A DNA stretch of 64,000 nt from Cerasibacillus quisquiliarum. Lineage in GTDB: Bacteria; Bacillota; Bacilli; Bacillales; Amphibacillaceae. Position numbers and translations under genes: made by a program. Under the pieces are notes generated by a model. The model saw only the letters and a list, made by a program, of their open reading frames with translations. It had not been told where the DNA came from and did no database searches. Location: positions 62,001-126,000 of the forward strand of contig NZ_JACHHA010000005.1 in NCBI RefSeq assembly GCF_014202495.1. The letters are read 5' to 3'. Of the stretch, positions 18,415 to 28,018 are shown one piece after another (the first letter of the stretch is position 1; each line of letters starts with the position of its first letter).

Positions 18415-19020
18415 TCATTTTTGGTAAAAAAGTCGTTGTGCTTCCTGAACTTCATCACGTATTTTAGACATTTCCTCATCAAGCATAAACGCTGCTTCAG
18501 CCGCCATTTTAAGTCTTGCTTTAATTTTTTCAGGAATGCTCCCTTTATATTTATAATTTAATGAATGTTCATTGGTTGCCCAGAAATTCATTGCTAATGT
18601 ACGAATTTGAATTTCTGCCAGCACTTCTTTCATTCCATGAATCGTCTCCACGGGGTATTCAACAATAATATGATAAGAACGATAACCACTTTCTTTATTT
18701 TTTTCAATATAATCTTTTTCAGCAACAATTTTTAAATCTTTGCGTTCACGAATCATATCCACAACCATATAAATATCTTCTACAAATGGACAAACAACTC
18801 GAACACCGGCAATATCTTGAATCTCTTCAATTTTATTCAATGGAATTTGTTTTCTTTCGGCTTTTTCTAATATGCTTTGGACAGGCTTCACACGTCCTGT
18901 AATAAATTCAATTGGAGAATGTCTAGATTCATATTCAAATTGTATCCGCATTCCTTTTAACTTCACTTTTAATTCCTCTACGACTTGAGCATAAGGAGCT
19001 AAAATGGCTCCCCAATTCAT
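18415..19020 (-). CDS. relQ: Small alarmone synthetase RelQ (YjbM/SasB)
   Basis: A 201-residue single-domain (p)ppGpp synthetase, lacking hydrolase and TGS/ACT domains. The synthetase motifs are [16 protein letters not shown] (about 71-86), [16 protein letters not shown] (about 109-124) and the [17 protein letters not shown] catalytic motif (about 137-153). It makes (p)ppGpp from ATP and GDP/GTP, and homologues are tetramers allosterically activated by pppGpp. First gene of the operon with nadK and yjbO, as in B. subtilis. Start ATG is 5 bases after GGTGG. Confidence 0.95.
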   Translation of the reverse strand: MNWGAILAPYAQVVEELKVKLKGMRIQFEYESRHSPIEFITGRVKPVQSILEKAERKQIPLNKIEEIQDIAGVRVVCPFVEDIYMVVDMIRERKDLKIVAEKDYIEKNKESGYRSYHIIVEYPVETIHGMKEVLAEIQIRTLAMNFWATNEHSLNYKYKGSIPEKIKARLKMAAEAAFMLDEEMSKIRDEVQEAQRLFYQK

Positions 19021-19150
19021 AATATCCACCACCTATCTCTTGTCCATTCTTTTCTTATTTTAACATAAGTTGTCACAGGGTATAACTTTTGCGTATTAAG
19101 TTGGATTTAGAGATAATTGAATAAGAGTTATCATTGAATGGAGACGAGAA

Positions 19151-19720
19151 ATGACACAAGAAATTGAAATTGAATTTAAGAACTTATTAACGAAAGAAGA
19201 ATACAACATCTTATTAAATAAATTACCATTTCCAGAACAAGGCAAAAAACAAATCAATTATTATTTTGAAACAGAATCATTAGATTTAAGGTCAAGACGA
19301 TGTGCTCTTCGCATTCGTGAGAAAGATGGAACATATTTTTTAACATTAAAAGAACCATTCAAAACGGGACTATTAGAAACCCATGATATCTTAACAAAAA
19401 ATGAAGCTTTTCATTGGATATCTGGCAAAATGATCTCAAAACCGAATACATCAAATCGTTTAAAGCTATTAAATATTAATCTCTTTGATTTACAATACAT
19501 TGGAAGCTTAACAACCATTCGTCGTGAATACAATCACAACGGTTTTATTATCGTTTTAGACAAAAGTATGTATAATGGACATACCGATTATGAACTTGAA
19601 ATAGAAGCATCATCTTATATAGAAGGTGAAAAATATTTTTTAGCTTTACTTCATAAATATCAGATTAAGCAAAAAACAACACCTAACAAAATCGAACGAT
19701 TCTTTAACAGTAAAAGATAA
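19151..19720 (+). CDS. yjbK: CYTH domain protein YjbK (triphosphate tunnel fold)
   Basis: A 189-residue CYTH/TTM-family protein. It has the signature ExExK near the N-terminus (EIEIEFK) and alternating acidic and basic residues on the strands lining the tunnel (LRIREKDGTYFLTLKEP; YELEIEASSY). Members hydrolyse inorganic triphosphate or related triphosphates with divalent metal. It is divergent from the relQ operon, the same neighbourhood as in B. subtilis. Exact substrate unproven. Confidence 0.92.
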   Translation: MTQEIEIEFKNLLTKEEYNILLNKLPFPEQGKKQINYYFETESLDLRSRRCALRIREKDGTYFLTLKEPFKTGLLETHDILTKNEAFHWISGKMISKPNTSNRLKLLNINLFDLQYIGSLTTIRREYNHNGFIIVLDKSMYNGHTDYELEIEASSYIEGEKYFLALLHKYQIKQKTTPNKIERFFNSKR

Positions 19721-19857
19721 CATGCAACATATCAGATAATTTGCTGAAACAAAGATACGTTGCTACAATGATATATACTAAAATAGTTGAAAGATTATTT
19801 AAATGATTTTGTTATATTTATCATAGATAATATACAAAAGAGCGAGGGATATGACCT

Positions 19858-20256
19858 ATGCAACAAGATATAATAAATAATAAATCGGAAACTATTTACG
19901 ATGCCATTGGTGGTGATTCAACAATTAAAGCACTTGTTAAAGCATTTTATAAACGTGTAGGTAAACACCCTAAATTAACGCCTATCTTTCCTAAAGATTT
20001 AACGGAAACTGAAATCAAACAATATTGGTTCCTAAGCCAGTTTTTTGGTGGTCCGAAGTTATTTAATGAAAACAGAGGACACCCAATGATGAGAAGAAGA
20101 CATCTCCCATTTGAAATAACACCATCTAGACGAGATGCATGGTTAGATTGTATGGCTAAAGCTTTAGATGAGGTTCAAATAAAGGAACCGTATCGTACGA
20201 TGATGTTTGAGCGTTTAACATTAACAGCCCATCATATGGTTAATACATCTGATTAA
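19858..20256 (+). CDS. yjbI: Truncated hemoglobin YjbI (group II, trHbO)
   Basis: A 132-residue heme protein of the group II truncated hemoglobins. It has the FFGGP motif (about residues 61-65), the proximal-His region MMRRRHLPFEIT (about 76-87) and the helix G Trp in AWLDCMAKAL. It is followed 19 bases later by yjbH, and the two are conserved neighbours in B. subtilis. Members bind O2/NO and may handle reactive oxygen or nitrogen. SD GAGCGAGGG precedes the ATG. Confidence 0.95.
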   Translation: MQQDIINNKSETIYDAIGGDSTIKALVKAFYKRVGKHPKLTPIFPKDLTETEIKQYWFLSQFFGGPKLFNENRGHPMMRRRHLPFEITPSRRDAWLDCMAKALDEVQIKEPYRTMMFERLTLTAHHMVNTSD

Positions 20257-20275
20257 GGAAAGGAGAATCGGTGTG

Positions 20276-21181
20276 ATGTGGAGTCAGTCTGGGTTAGTTA
20301 ACACGAAAGAAACAAATACATCGGCTGTCGATTCCTCTTTTAATTCAGCTTATAAACCAATTGAAATGTATGTCTTTCTTGATCCACTTTGCCCTGATTG
20401 TTGGGAAATCGAACCATATTTGCGTAAGCTTTCAATAGAATATGGACGTTTTTTCACCATTCGTCCAGTATTAAGCGGTCGTAATAAGGCTTTGGAACTT
20501 TATCAACTACATGTTTCTAGAAAAATCAGGGAAATTTATCATCAATCATATCAGAAAATACACCGTACAAGTGATATAAAGGCAAAACGAAATCATCTCA
20601 TTCACACACCCGATATGATCTCATTAGCAATTAAAGCAGCTGAATTACAGGGTAAACGAGCTGGAAGGCACTTTTTAAGAAAAATACAGGAAAAGTTATT
20701 TTTAAATTGGAAAGACATTTCACATAAATCGATTTTAATCGAATGTGCTAACGAAGCTGGAATAGATTTAGAGGAATTTAAGAAAGACCTATATTCATAT
20801 ACAGCTAAAAAAGCATTACAATCTGACATTAAACTTACTTATGAAATGAATATCGACCGTTTACCAGCTATTGTTTATATAAATCATCAAACAGATGAAC
20901 AAGGTATAAAAATTTCGGGCTTGTATTCATATGATATTTATGTGCAAGTATTAGCTGAAGTGATGAATACACAACCGATTCCGTCCGAAAAACCATCATT
21001 AATTCAATTTATTCGATATTATAAAATGATTAGCACGAAGGAAATAGCAATTATATATGATTGGCCATTATCTAAAGTAAAACGTGAACTTAAAAAGCTG
21101 CAACTTAAACAATTAGTCGAATATATACCTGGAAAAAAAGAATCATTTTGGAAATACGTAGAGCAAAATCATGTTAAATAA
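20276..21181 (+). CDS. yjbH: ClpXP adaptor YjbH/SpxH for Spx degradation
   Basis: A 301-residue DsbA-like thioredoxin-fold adaptor that delivers the transcription factor Spx to ClpXP. The redox-type motif is FLDPLCPDCWEIEP (CxxC near 38-41), followed by a long helical insertion. The C-terminal 60 residues (YYKMISTKEIAIIYDWPLSKVKRELKKL) match B. subtilis YjbH well. The N-terminus lacks the His-rich stretch of B. subtilis. The ATG at 20276 is preferred; a GTG one codon earlier shares the same AAGGAG Shine-Dalgarno. Its substrate Spx is encoded 6 kb away. Confidence 0.93.
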   Translation: MWSQSGLVNTKETNTSAVDSSFNSAYKPIEMYVFLDPLCPDCWEIEPYLRKLSIEYGRFFTIRPVLSGRNKALELYQLHVSRKIREIYHQSYQKIHRTSDIKAKRNHLIHTPDMISLAIKAAELQGKRAGRHFLRKIQEKLFLNWKDISHKSILIECANEAGIDLEEFKKDLYSYTAKKALQSDIKLTYEMNIDRLPAIVYINHQTDEQGIKISGLYSYDIYVQVLAEVMNTQPIPSEKPSLIQFIRYYKMISTKEIAIIYDWPLSKVKRELKKLQLKQLVEYIPGKKESFWKYVEQNHVK

Positions 21182-21184
21182 AAT

Positions 21185-21226
21185 AGAAGAGGATATACGG
21201 GGCAGCGTATATCCTCTTCTGTTTCT
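21185..21226 (+). terminator. Terminator of yjbI-yjbH
   Basis: A 15-bp perfect stem AGAAGAGGATATACG / CGTATATCCTCTTCT with a 6-base loop, then GTTTCTC. Confidence 0.85.
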
Positions 21227-21272
21227 CACGGTCTTTGTATATTATAACAAAGGGGGATGGGAGAAAGATTCA

Positions 21273-21303
21273 TGATCAAACAAAGGGGTTTTGTTTGTGA
21301 TTC
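21273..21303 (+). other. Inverted repeat in the leader of the 59-residue membrane protein gene
   Basis: ATCAAACAAA / TTTGTTTGTGAT forms a hairpin with GGGG in the loop, 130 bases upstream of the small gene. The neighbouring copy AACAAAGGGGG at 21246 partly repeats its left arm. It may be a leader structure; no known riboswitch was recognised. Confidence 0.3.
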
Positions 21304-21433
21304 ATCTCACAATTATATATTAACAAGGTAATCTATAGATTTCAATCCCTTTGTGTAATCTTTCACAAATTGTTCACTTCTATTTTGAATTTTAGTCACA
21401 TATGATATAACGACCATTTTTAGGGGGGATTTT

Positions 21434-21613
21434 ATGCGTGAATTCATACCGTTCGGTTTCTTAATTATAACGATTGTCTCTTTCTTTTTAAATATTTTAG
21501 GCTTGATGCAACTCATGCCACTTTACTTTACACTACCACTTCTATTCTTCTCAATTTACTTCACGATCTTTTCATTTACACATCGGCGCGTTTATCGGGG
21601 AAGAATGCGCTGA
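21434..21613 (+). CDS. 59-residue two-helix membrane protein
   Basis: Starts with ATG after a strong AGGGGGGA Shine-Dalgarno. The product has two hydrophobic helices, about residues 5-25 (FGFLIITIVSFFLNILGL) and 30-49, and a basic tail HRRVYRGRMR facing the cytosol by the positive-inside rule. It is followed 18 bases later by a terminator, so it is a self-contained unit between yjbH and pepF. No family was recognised. Confidence 0.7.
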   Translation: MREFIPFGFLIITIVSFFLNILGLMQLMPLYFTLPLLFFSIYFTIFSFTHRRVYRGRMR

Positions 21614-21630
21614 AGAAAAATCTATATAGC

Positions 21631-21668
21631 TTAAAAGAGGCCTATCATACGGCCCCTTTTAAATTATT
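21631..21668 (+). terminator. Bidirectional terminator between the small membrane gene and pepF
   Basis: TTAAAAGAGGCC / GGCCCCTTTTAA (one mismatch, 8-base loop) is flanked by A- and T-rich runs. It can serve both converging transcripts. Confidence 0.8.
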
Positions 21669-21669
21669 T

Positions 21670-23472
21670 TTATAATAATTGTTCCATTTTCTTGAGGTTT
21701 TCTTCAAACACATCTAATGCATCTAAAATCGGCTGTTTTGAGGTCATATCAACGCCAGCTCGTTTTAGTACTTCGATTGGATAATCACTGCTACCTGCTT
21801 TTAGGAAATGAATATAACGATCAACCGCACCATCTTCTTTTGAAAGAATTTTATGAGCTAGAGCTGTTGCCGCAGAGTATCCAGTTGCATATTGATAAAC
21901 ATAATAATTGTAATAAAAATGAGGTATTCTAGCCCATTCCAGACCAATTTCTGGATCAGAGACAACATCTGCTCCATAATACTTCTTATTTAATTCATGA
22001 TAAATCTCTGTTAATTTATCAGCCGTTAAAGCCTCACCTTTTTGCATTCTTTGATGTATATCATGTTCAAATTCTGCAAACATTGTTTGGCGGAACACTG
22101 TTCCACGAAAACCTTCTAAGAAATGATTTAATAAATAAAGTTTCTGTTTTTCATCTTTTAAATGATTAAGCATATAATCATTTAATAGTGCTTCATTACA
22201 TGTTGAAGCAACTTCCGCAACAAAAATAGAGTAATTTCCATAACGATATGGTTGTGTTTTTCTCGTGTAATAACTGTGTACGGAATGCCCTAATTCATGT
22301 GTCAATGTATATAAGTCATTTACTGAATCTTGCCAGTTAAGTAAAATATATGGATTGGTTCCATACGCCCCCGATGAATAAGCACCACTTCGTTTACCAA
22401 CGTTTTCCTCAACATCAATCCAGCGGTCTTCAAAACCTTGTTTTACGATATTAACATATTCTTCTCCTAATGGTTGTAAGCTATCTAGTACATATTGTTG
22501 TGCTTCTTCATATGTCACCTTCATATCAACATCTGTTACAAGAGGTGTATAAATATCATACATATGCAATTCATCAAGACCAAGGACTTCTTTACGCAAT
22601 TTTAAATATCGATGTAATAAAGGTAATTTCTCATTCACTGCTTCTACTAAATTCTCATATACTTGCTCTGGAATATTATTACCATATAATGCGGCTTCAC
22701 GTGCCGATTTATACTTGCGAACTTTCGCATTAAAATTGTTTGCCTTTAAATTACCTGTTAAAGTTGAAGCAAATGTATTTTTATATTTTCCATACGTATC
22801 ATACATCGCTTGAAATGCTGCTTTACGTACATTTCTATCTTTCGATTCCATGAAAGTAATAAAACGCCCATGTGTTAATTCAACTTCTTCTCCATTTTCA
22901 TCTTTAATCATCGGGAATTTTAAATCAGCATTGTTTAACATACTAAATGTTTGGGAAGAACTCGATAATGCATCGGATGCTTCGGCTAATATTTCTTCTT
23001 CTCGTTCACCAAGCACATGGTCCTTTTGACGTAAAATACGCTCAATCGTATGTTCATACAGCTTCAACTCTTCTTTTTCATCCAAGAATGATTTTAAACG
23101 TTCTTCATCTATACTTAGTAATTCTGGTACGATAAAACTCATCGTACTATATGCCTCTGTTAACACATGGTCAGCTTTTGCATTCATTGCTTGATAAAAT
23201 GAATTCGTCGTATCTTGATCATAACGCATATGGGCATATGTATAGAGCTTTCCTAGTCGTTCAGATAACTCATCTTGTAATGTAAACACTTCATAAACTT
23301 GCTCAGCTGATTCATGTAGTGTGCCTTGTAACTCTTTCATTTTTGGCAAATCATTTTGTAGTTTATTTAATTCTTCTTCCCATAAATCATCGGTAGCAAA
23401 AATATCTTCTAAACGCCATGTTCTTTCAACTGGAACATCGCTTCTTTTTTGTAATGTTTTTGCTTGTGACAC
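21670..23472 (-). CDS. pepF: Oligoendopeptidase F
   Basis: A 600-residue M3-family zinc metallopeptidase (PepF/YjbG) cleaving oligopeptides in the cytosol. The zinc motif is HELGHSVHSYY (about residue 389), with the downstream Glu about 25 residues later in FVAEVASTCNEALL, as expected for M3 enzymes. The true start is the GTG 8 bases after AGGAGG; an in-frame TTG upstream overlaps that Shine-Dalgarno and is unlikely. It sits between yjbH and coiA as in B. subtilis. Confidence 0.95.
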   Translation of the reverse strand: MSQAKTLQKRSDVPVERTWRLEDIFATDDLWEEELNKLQNDLPKMKELQGTLHESAEQVYEVFTLQDELSERLGKLYTYAHMRYDQDTTNSFYQAMNAKADHVLTEAYSTMSFIVPELLSIDEERLKSFLDEKEELKLYEHTIERILRQKDHVLGEREEEILAEASDALSSSSQTFSMLNNADLKFPMIKDENGEEVELTHGRFITFMESKDRNVRKAAFQAMYDTYGKYKNTFASTLTGNLKANNFNAKVRKYKSAREAALYGNNIPEQVYENLVEAVNEKLPLLHRYLKLRKEVLGLDELHMYDIYTPLVTDVDMKVTYEEAQQYVLDSLQPLGEEYVNIVKQGFEDRWIDVEENVGKRSGAYSSGAYGTNPYILLNWQDSVNDLYTLTHELGHSVHSYYTRKTQPYRYGNYSIFVAEVASTCNEALLNDYMLNHLKDEKQKLYLLNHFLEGFRGTVFRQTMFAEFEHDIHQRMQKGEALTADKLTEIYHELNKKYYGADVVSDPEIGLEWARIPHFYYNYYVYQYATGYSAATALAHKILSKEDGAVDRYIHFLKAGSSDYPIEVLKRAGVDMTSKQPILDALDVFEENLKKMEQLL

Positions 23473-23539
23473 ATTCCATTCCTCCTTCAATATGATTATT
23501 AATCATTTTACTCCATTCAAAACTTTCTTTCAAAATATT

Positions 23540-24721
23540 TCACTTCGGTTTGCGAAGTTTTTGCTTTAGTATATCTATTAACTTTTTATCCTCTTGAAGT
23601 GAGTCTTCTATATGACGAGTAGGTAATATCTCTTTCATTTTACGATAAATATGGGAATTTATTCGTTTTAAATAACCTAACTTTACTAAGAGATTCAAAT
23701 ATTGTTGAATAGGTTCTTGTGGCATGACTAGGAGGGGATAGTCTGAATGCGAATAACGCATTGACTGAAGTTGATGTATACATGTATTTAATGAAAATGT
23801 TCCTCCTACGGGAAGTGGTCGTAGGATTTTTACATATATATAACTTTGCCACTCTTCAAGTGGAATCTTCATTAAGTAGGAAGAATAAACAGGAAGATAA
23901 ATGATAGATGGTAAATGTTCCACATGTAAATGATGATGATATAACCATTCTTGCCATTTACGTTCTCTTCCAGTTAATCGATAACGTGGTCTGAGCCGAA
24001 ATTGTCTTTTTTCTTCTCTCCATAAATAAAGCAGTTCTTCTTTTGTAAAGCGTTTATTTTGAAATATGTCAATGAAGCTTGCTCGATGTAAAGGGAGATA
24101 TCTTATTTTAGCTAATGCTCGGGTTTGCTGAGTAAGGTGAATATCTGAAACAGTCGTGAATAATAATGCATTTGGATCAAAGTAGTATAAAGTCGATGGA
24201 TGGCGTGGATGTAATTGATGAATAAAGTGGCGAGTAAAGGTGTCCATTCGGATATGTAATGGACCGAATCTCTTTAATAATTTAGTTCCTAATATCCAGA
24301 TGGATGGGAGTTCTAATTTCTGATAACCTCTTTGTCTATCGATAACTGATGCAACTGGGAGGCGGACACATTGATATTCAATCGGGATTTGCCTTTTCTT
24401 CCATTCTAAAAAAAGATCAGCTCGTTGTTTAATTGACTCAAAGTAAACCTCCAGTTGAACTTGGTTTCCTTGTTGTTTTAACCAGTTATAAAGTTTCATT
24501 TTACCTGTCTCATGATATGTTCCTTCGCCCCCCTGATTTGAAGGACAAGCTGATTCTGCTTGATGTGAAAAATGGGGTATGTTTATTTTACCAGCCTTGA
24601 TGATTAGCTTTTCATTGCAATCGGGACAGAAAAAATCATCTTGTTTTAATCGCTTAATTTCTTCACGTGTCAAGGTAGCTAACGTAATCACCTGACCCGC
24701 ATGATTGATAGCTGATAACAT
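23540..24721 (-). CDS. coiA: Competence protein CoiA
   Basis: A 393-residue CoiA-family protein involved in processing transforming DNA during competence. The N-terminal zinc-ribbon-like part has FFCPDCNEKLIIKAG (CxxC near 31-34) and PHFSHQ...CPS. The nuclease-like core follows (HETGKMKLYNWL; QRADLFLEW; IPIEYQC near 117), with the conserved D/ExK-type residues. The start is placed at the ATG 7 bases after GAGGTGA; the track frame extends 4 codons more. It is encoded next to pepF and mecA as in B. subtilis. Confidence 0.92.
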   Translation of the reverse strand: MLSAINHAGQVITLATLTREEIKRLKQDDFFCPDCNEKLIIKAGKINIPHFSHQAESACPSNQGGEGTYHETGKMKLYNWLKQQGNQVQLEVYFESIKQRADLFLEWKKRQIPIEYQCVRLPVASVIDRQRGYQKLELPSIWILGTKLLKRFGPLHIRMDTFTRHFIHQLHPRHPSTLYYFDPNALLFTTVSDIHLTQQTRALAKIRYLPLHRASFIDIFQNKRFTKEELLYLWREEKRQFRLRPRYRLTGRERKWQEWLYHHHLHVEHLPSIIYLPVYSSYLMKIPLEEWQSYIYVKILRPLPVGGTFSLNTCIHQLQSMRYSHSDYPLLVMPQEPIQQYLNLLVKLGYLKRINSHIYRKMKEILPTRHIEDSLQEDKKLIDILKQKLRKPK

Positions 24722-24889
24722 AATCAATCTCACCTCGTATAATTATATTCGACACGTTGACATGGATTTCCTGCTCTATTTATCAAATGACCATTTTAAA
24801 AAATATGTCGAAATAAGTCGAATGAATTTTCTGTATTTTAATTGAATAATGTACATTATAGTGGTAAAGTTGTATTTGTAAAATAAATA

Positions 24890-25220
24890 ATGAAGGGAAA
24901 AGTAGTGAAAGTATTTGTAAGGTTAATTATTTTATTTATGCTTTTTATCCCAACTATGGTATCAGCCGAAGACTATGATTATTCAACTGGAGCTTTAGAA
25001 GAGGACGATGTTTCAGAACAAGAAGTATTAGAGGCTCAATTAGAAGAGCAAAAAGCTGATAAAGAAATTGAAACTTTTTTAGGAATAAAAAAATCCTAAG
25101 GTTCAAATCTCGGATAAAAGTGAAATTCAAGAGGTGAATGAGTTTTTTGGCAATCATGTAATAGATGAAAATAGTGCCCAATTATCCAGATTACCAGATG
25201 GTGAGTGGTATTCTATTTAG
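24890..25220 (+). pseudogene. Secreted acidic protein gene with an A7 frameshift
   Basis: An in-frame ATG opens a 69-residue product with a clear signal peptide (hydrophobic 8-20, cleavage after VSA). The acidic helical region ends in FLGIKKS at a TAA just after an A7 run (25087-25093). Removing one A lets the frame continue as IKNPKVQISDKSEIQEV to LPDGEWYSI, stop at 25218, giving about 109 residues. Either the gene is frameshifted, or the run is a sequencing slip or phase-variable tract. There is no strong Shine-Dalgarno. No family was recognised. Confidence 0.55.
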
Positions 25221-25303
25221 ATGGCAGCTAGATTTATTGATGAATCAATCGCATGCATAACCTGAAAAAATAACACTCGCATCTTAAAAGGGGGACACAT
25301 GAT

Positions 25304-26317
25304 TTGAATCGCTATTTTCTAATTTCTGTTAGTATGTTCTTTTTATGTATCTTAGGATCCTGTACTAAAAAACAAGAAAACATTGTACTAGAACTTTCAG
25401 GTTATAACGGTCATTCACGGATAGATATCAATCATCATTCTCTTTTTATTCCTACTGCAACAAAAGACGAAGATTTTAATAATAAAATAATAGAAGTAAA
25501 TCTGGATAACAAAACTGAAACCGTATTTTATGAATCAAAGGCACCCTATCTCGCTATCAATGATCTAATGGTTAATGATCATTATATGACATGGGTAGAG
25601 TCTGAAATATCTGGTTTAATGGCTAGAGTTATTCTTCTAGACCGAGAAACAAATGAAACAAAAATATTATATGAAGCAGAGCCAGATGATTTAGAATTAG
25701 TCGCTCCTTTTTTAAAAGACAATATCGTCGCTTGGATTCAAAGAGATCATGACAATGATGATGCCCGTGTTGTCATCTATGATATTGACAAAGATAACTA
25801 TGAAACGATTGGTAAAGTATATGAGCATTCCTTTTATAATAATTGGGTTTATATTGATGGTGATTCTATTTACTGGTCCGATATCATAAATGATGAAAAT
25901 TATTTTGTCTCTTATAATATGAAGACAGGTGAAACCCAAAGTTATCAATCTAAACAAGGGACACCTGGGTATATAGAAGTTGGTGGAGATTATTATTATG
26001 CTCTTGAATTCAGAGACCACCGAGATTGGACAACAAATCAATTAACCTTTACCAATGTAAAAAATGATGAACATATTGTGATTAGTGATACATGGATAAG
26101 TGAATTTCGTTCATTCGGAGAAGATGTATTCTATATTGACAGTGAACATGAAAACATTTTCAAATATAATATCCATTCAAAGGAGCAAATAAAGATAGAA
26201 ACCGCCTTAAGTCAAGTAGATGCCATAACAGCGTCGAGTGATAAACAATATTTAATAATAGGTTATGCTGATTCTGAAAATAGAAAGATTCACTTAGAAA
26301 TCATTCGTATACAATAA
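25304..26317 (+). CDS. Lipoprotein with beta-propeller-like repeats
   Basis: A 337-residue protein beginning at TTG, 9 bases after AAGGGGGA, with lipobox LGSC (Cys20). The mature part has five or six repeats of about 45 residues built on the pattern WxDxxxxxxVxxYDxxTxxxxxI. Examples are VAWIQRDHDNDDARVVIYD and IYWSDIINDENYFVSYN, typical of TolB/WD40-like beta-propellers. It is probably a surface-anchored sensor or scaffold. It lies alone between the frameshifted secreted gene and mecA. Family not named. Confidence 0.75.
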   Translation: MNRYFLISVSMFFLCILGSCTKKQENIVLELSGYNGHSRIDINHHSLFIPTATKDEDFNNKIIEVNLDNKTETVFYESKAPYLAINDLMVNDHYMTWVESEISGLMARVILLDRETNETKILYEAEPDDLELVAPFLKDNIVAWIQRDHDNDDARVVIYDIDKDNYETIGKVYEHSFYNNWVYIDGDSIYWSDIINDENYFVSYNMKTGETQSYQSKQGTPGYIEVGGDYYYALEFRDHRDWTTNQLTFTNVKNDEHIVISDTWISEFRSFGEDVFYIDSEHENIFKYNIHSKEQIKIETALSQVDAITASSDKQYLIIGYADSENRKIHLEIIRIQ

Positions 26318-26356
26318 AAAAGCAAGCGCTACTCAATGATTTGCGCTTGCTTTTCT
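26316..26356 (+). terminator. Bidirectional terminator between the lipoprotein gene and mecA
   Basis: AAAAGCAAGCGC / GCGCTTGCTTTT, a perfect 12-bp stem with a 13-base loop, with A and T runs on both sides. Confidence 0.85.
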
Positions 26357-26372
26357 ACTCTAATTTCATATC

Positions 26373-27053
26373 TCATGCAGAAAAATAATAACGTACATTT
26401 TCAAAGACGTTTTCTGAGAAGATTGGTTTTCCATATTCTTCAAGAACATGGACAGTAATATCTGCTTCAGTTGTAAATTCTAAAATACGACTGATCAAAT
26501 CCTCTTTACGCTCATCGTCTATCCATTCATCTAACAACTCAATATACATGTAGTAATGTCCTTTATAAGCATATAATTTATTCATGATAGGATCTGTCAC
26601 ATCACTTACATAGTGACTAAGCTGAATCACGTCCTCAAAATCTTTGAACCTAGTAACCATTGAGAAGTGACCTTCCTCTAATTCTGCCTCTTCTTGTTCA
26701 ACTTGTGCTTTATTTAATTTTTCTTCTAAGAGCTGTTCAACCTGGTTAGGTTCAAGAACGTCTTCTACATTTTTAAGCCCTTCAATAGAAATTAGATTTT
26801 CATTATTTTTTGCCATATTCGCTTTTGTCACAATGATTTCTAAACCTTTATCCATTGCTTGCACTTGAATCCATAACGGTCCTTCGACATCAAACTCTTC
26901 TTGATCATTAATTTCCTCCATCATTTGCCAAAAGAGTTGTTCACTCCGTTCGCGATTATACCAAATCTCTTCTCGCTTAAAGCCACGATCTTCTATATCT
27001 TGATATGTCACAAAAAATTTAATTGTATGATCATTAATTCTCTCGATATCCAT
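26373..27053 (-). CDS. mecA: ClpC adaptor MecA
   Basis: A 226-residue MecA-family adaptor that targets ComK (and other substrates) to ClpCP and promotes ClpC oligomerisation. The N-terminal substrate-binding domain (MDIERINDHTIKFFVTYQDIEDRGF, with RSEQLFWQMMEE at 35-46) and the C-terminal ClpC-binding domain (about 120-226, with HFSMVTRFKDFEDVIQLS) are joined by an acidic linker. SD GAAGGGAG precedes the ATG. Its neighbours coiA and spx are those of B. subtilis. It helps shut down competence. Confidence 0.96.
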   Translation of the reverse strand: MDIERINDHTIKFFVTYQDIEDRGFKREEIWYNRERSEQLFWQMMEEINDQEEFDVEGPLWIQVQAMDKGLEIIVTKANMAKNNENLISIEGLKNVEDVLEPNQVEQLLEEKLNKAQVEQEEAELEEGHFSMVTRFKDFEDVIQLSHYVSDVTDPIMNKLYAYKGHYYMYIELLDEWIDDERKEDLISRILEFTTEADITVHVLEEYGKPIFSENVFENVRYYFSA

Positions 27054-27311
27054 GTTTCTCTCTCCCTTCTAGCTATTATTTTAAGGGGAACACCATTTAA
27101 TTTTCTCTTGCGGTGACCACTTCTATGATGGGATACCCCATATATTTAAAATCACTCATCTGTTACTATATATCTATTGTATGAAACATCATCCGTTTTG
27201 AAAATTCAAATGCCTAGAATGAATGCTTAAATTAGTATTTTACCTTGTTCTTTCATACTTGTCACTCTTATCGCCTTTTTATTGACTAATTTCCTGAAAA
27301 TGAATATAGTA
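27054..27311. other. mecA upstream region
   Basis: No gene is seen between mecA and the spx terminator. A small inverted repeat ATGGG-n4-CCCAT (near 27130-27143) lies within the probable mecA promoter region. No B. subtilis YjbE counterpart is present here. Confidence 0.35.
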
Positions 27312-27352
27312 TAATAAAAGCGAAGACCCGATTGTAAGTGATCTCCGCTTAT
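27312..27352 (-). terminator. Terminator of spx
   Basis: On the minus strand AAGCGGAGATC and GGTCTTCGCTT form an imperfect stem followed by TTATTAT, just past the spx stop codon. Confidence 0.7.
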
Positions 27353-27368
27353 ATTGAACATTTCTCAT

Positions 27369-27764
27369 TTAATTAACCATGCGTTGTGCTTCACGTAGCT
27401 GGAAGGTGCGAACCGTTCTTGGTAAGAAACGGCGTATTTCATCTTCATTGTATCCGACTTGGAGACGTTTTTCGTCTAATATAATTGGGCGTCTCAATAA
27501 TCCTGGATTTTTTTGAATCAATGTAAATAATTCATTTAACGGCAGCGTGTCAATATCCACATCTAACTGTTGAAACACTTTAGAGCGAGTGGAGATTATT
27601 TCGTCTGTTCCGTCTTCAGTCATTCGCAATATTCCTTTTATTTCTTCGAGCGTTAACGGCTCTGAAAAAATATTACGTTCTTTAAATGGAATGTCGTGCT
27701 CCTCTAGCCATGCTTTTGCTTTTCTGCAAGATGTACAGCTCGGTGAGGTATAAAGTGTTACCAT
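27369..27764 (-). CDS. spx: Transcription regulator Spx
   Basis: A 131-residue ArsC/Spx-family regulator that binds the RNA polymerase alpha subunit and turns on disulfide-stress genes. The redox switch CxxC is at Cys10/Cys13 ([11 protein letters not shown]). The RPI motif ([11 protein letters not shown], about 82-92) and the C-terminal degradation region are intact. The start is the ATG giving the canonical [10 protein letters not shown]; a GTG four codons upstream overlaps the Shine-Dalgarno. Levels are set by YjbH/ClpXP, whose adaptor gene lies nearby. Confidence 0.97.
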   Translation of the reverse strand: MVTLYTSPSCTSCRKAKAWLEEHDIPFKERNIFSEPLTLEEIKGILRMTEDGTDEIISTRSKVFQQLDVDIDTLPLNELFTLIQKNPGLLRRPIILDEKRLQVGYNEDEIRRFLPRTVRTFQLREAQRMVN

Positions 27765-28018
27765 ATAATACGTCACTCCTCATATAGTATCTATATTTAT
27801 CATACATAAACAAATAGCTTATTAAATAATAATAAGTTTAAATAACCCTATGTATAAGTATACTATAAATGTCAAGTAAAAGGTAGGGGGTTTTAAAAGA
27901 AAACCATAATTTATTTTTCTTTTTATAATAACTTCACATATTTGTAACATTCCCAAATAATTTTAAATCTAAACCTCTATGATTAAAAAAAATCCAAAGA
28001 TCTCTTTCTTTCTTGTTA

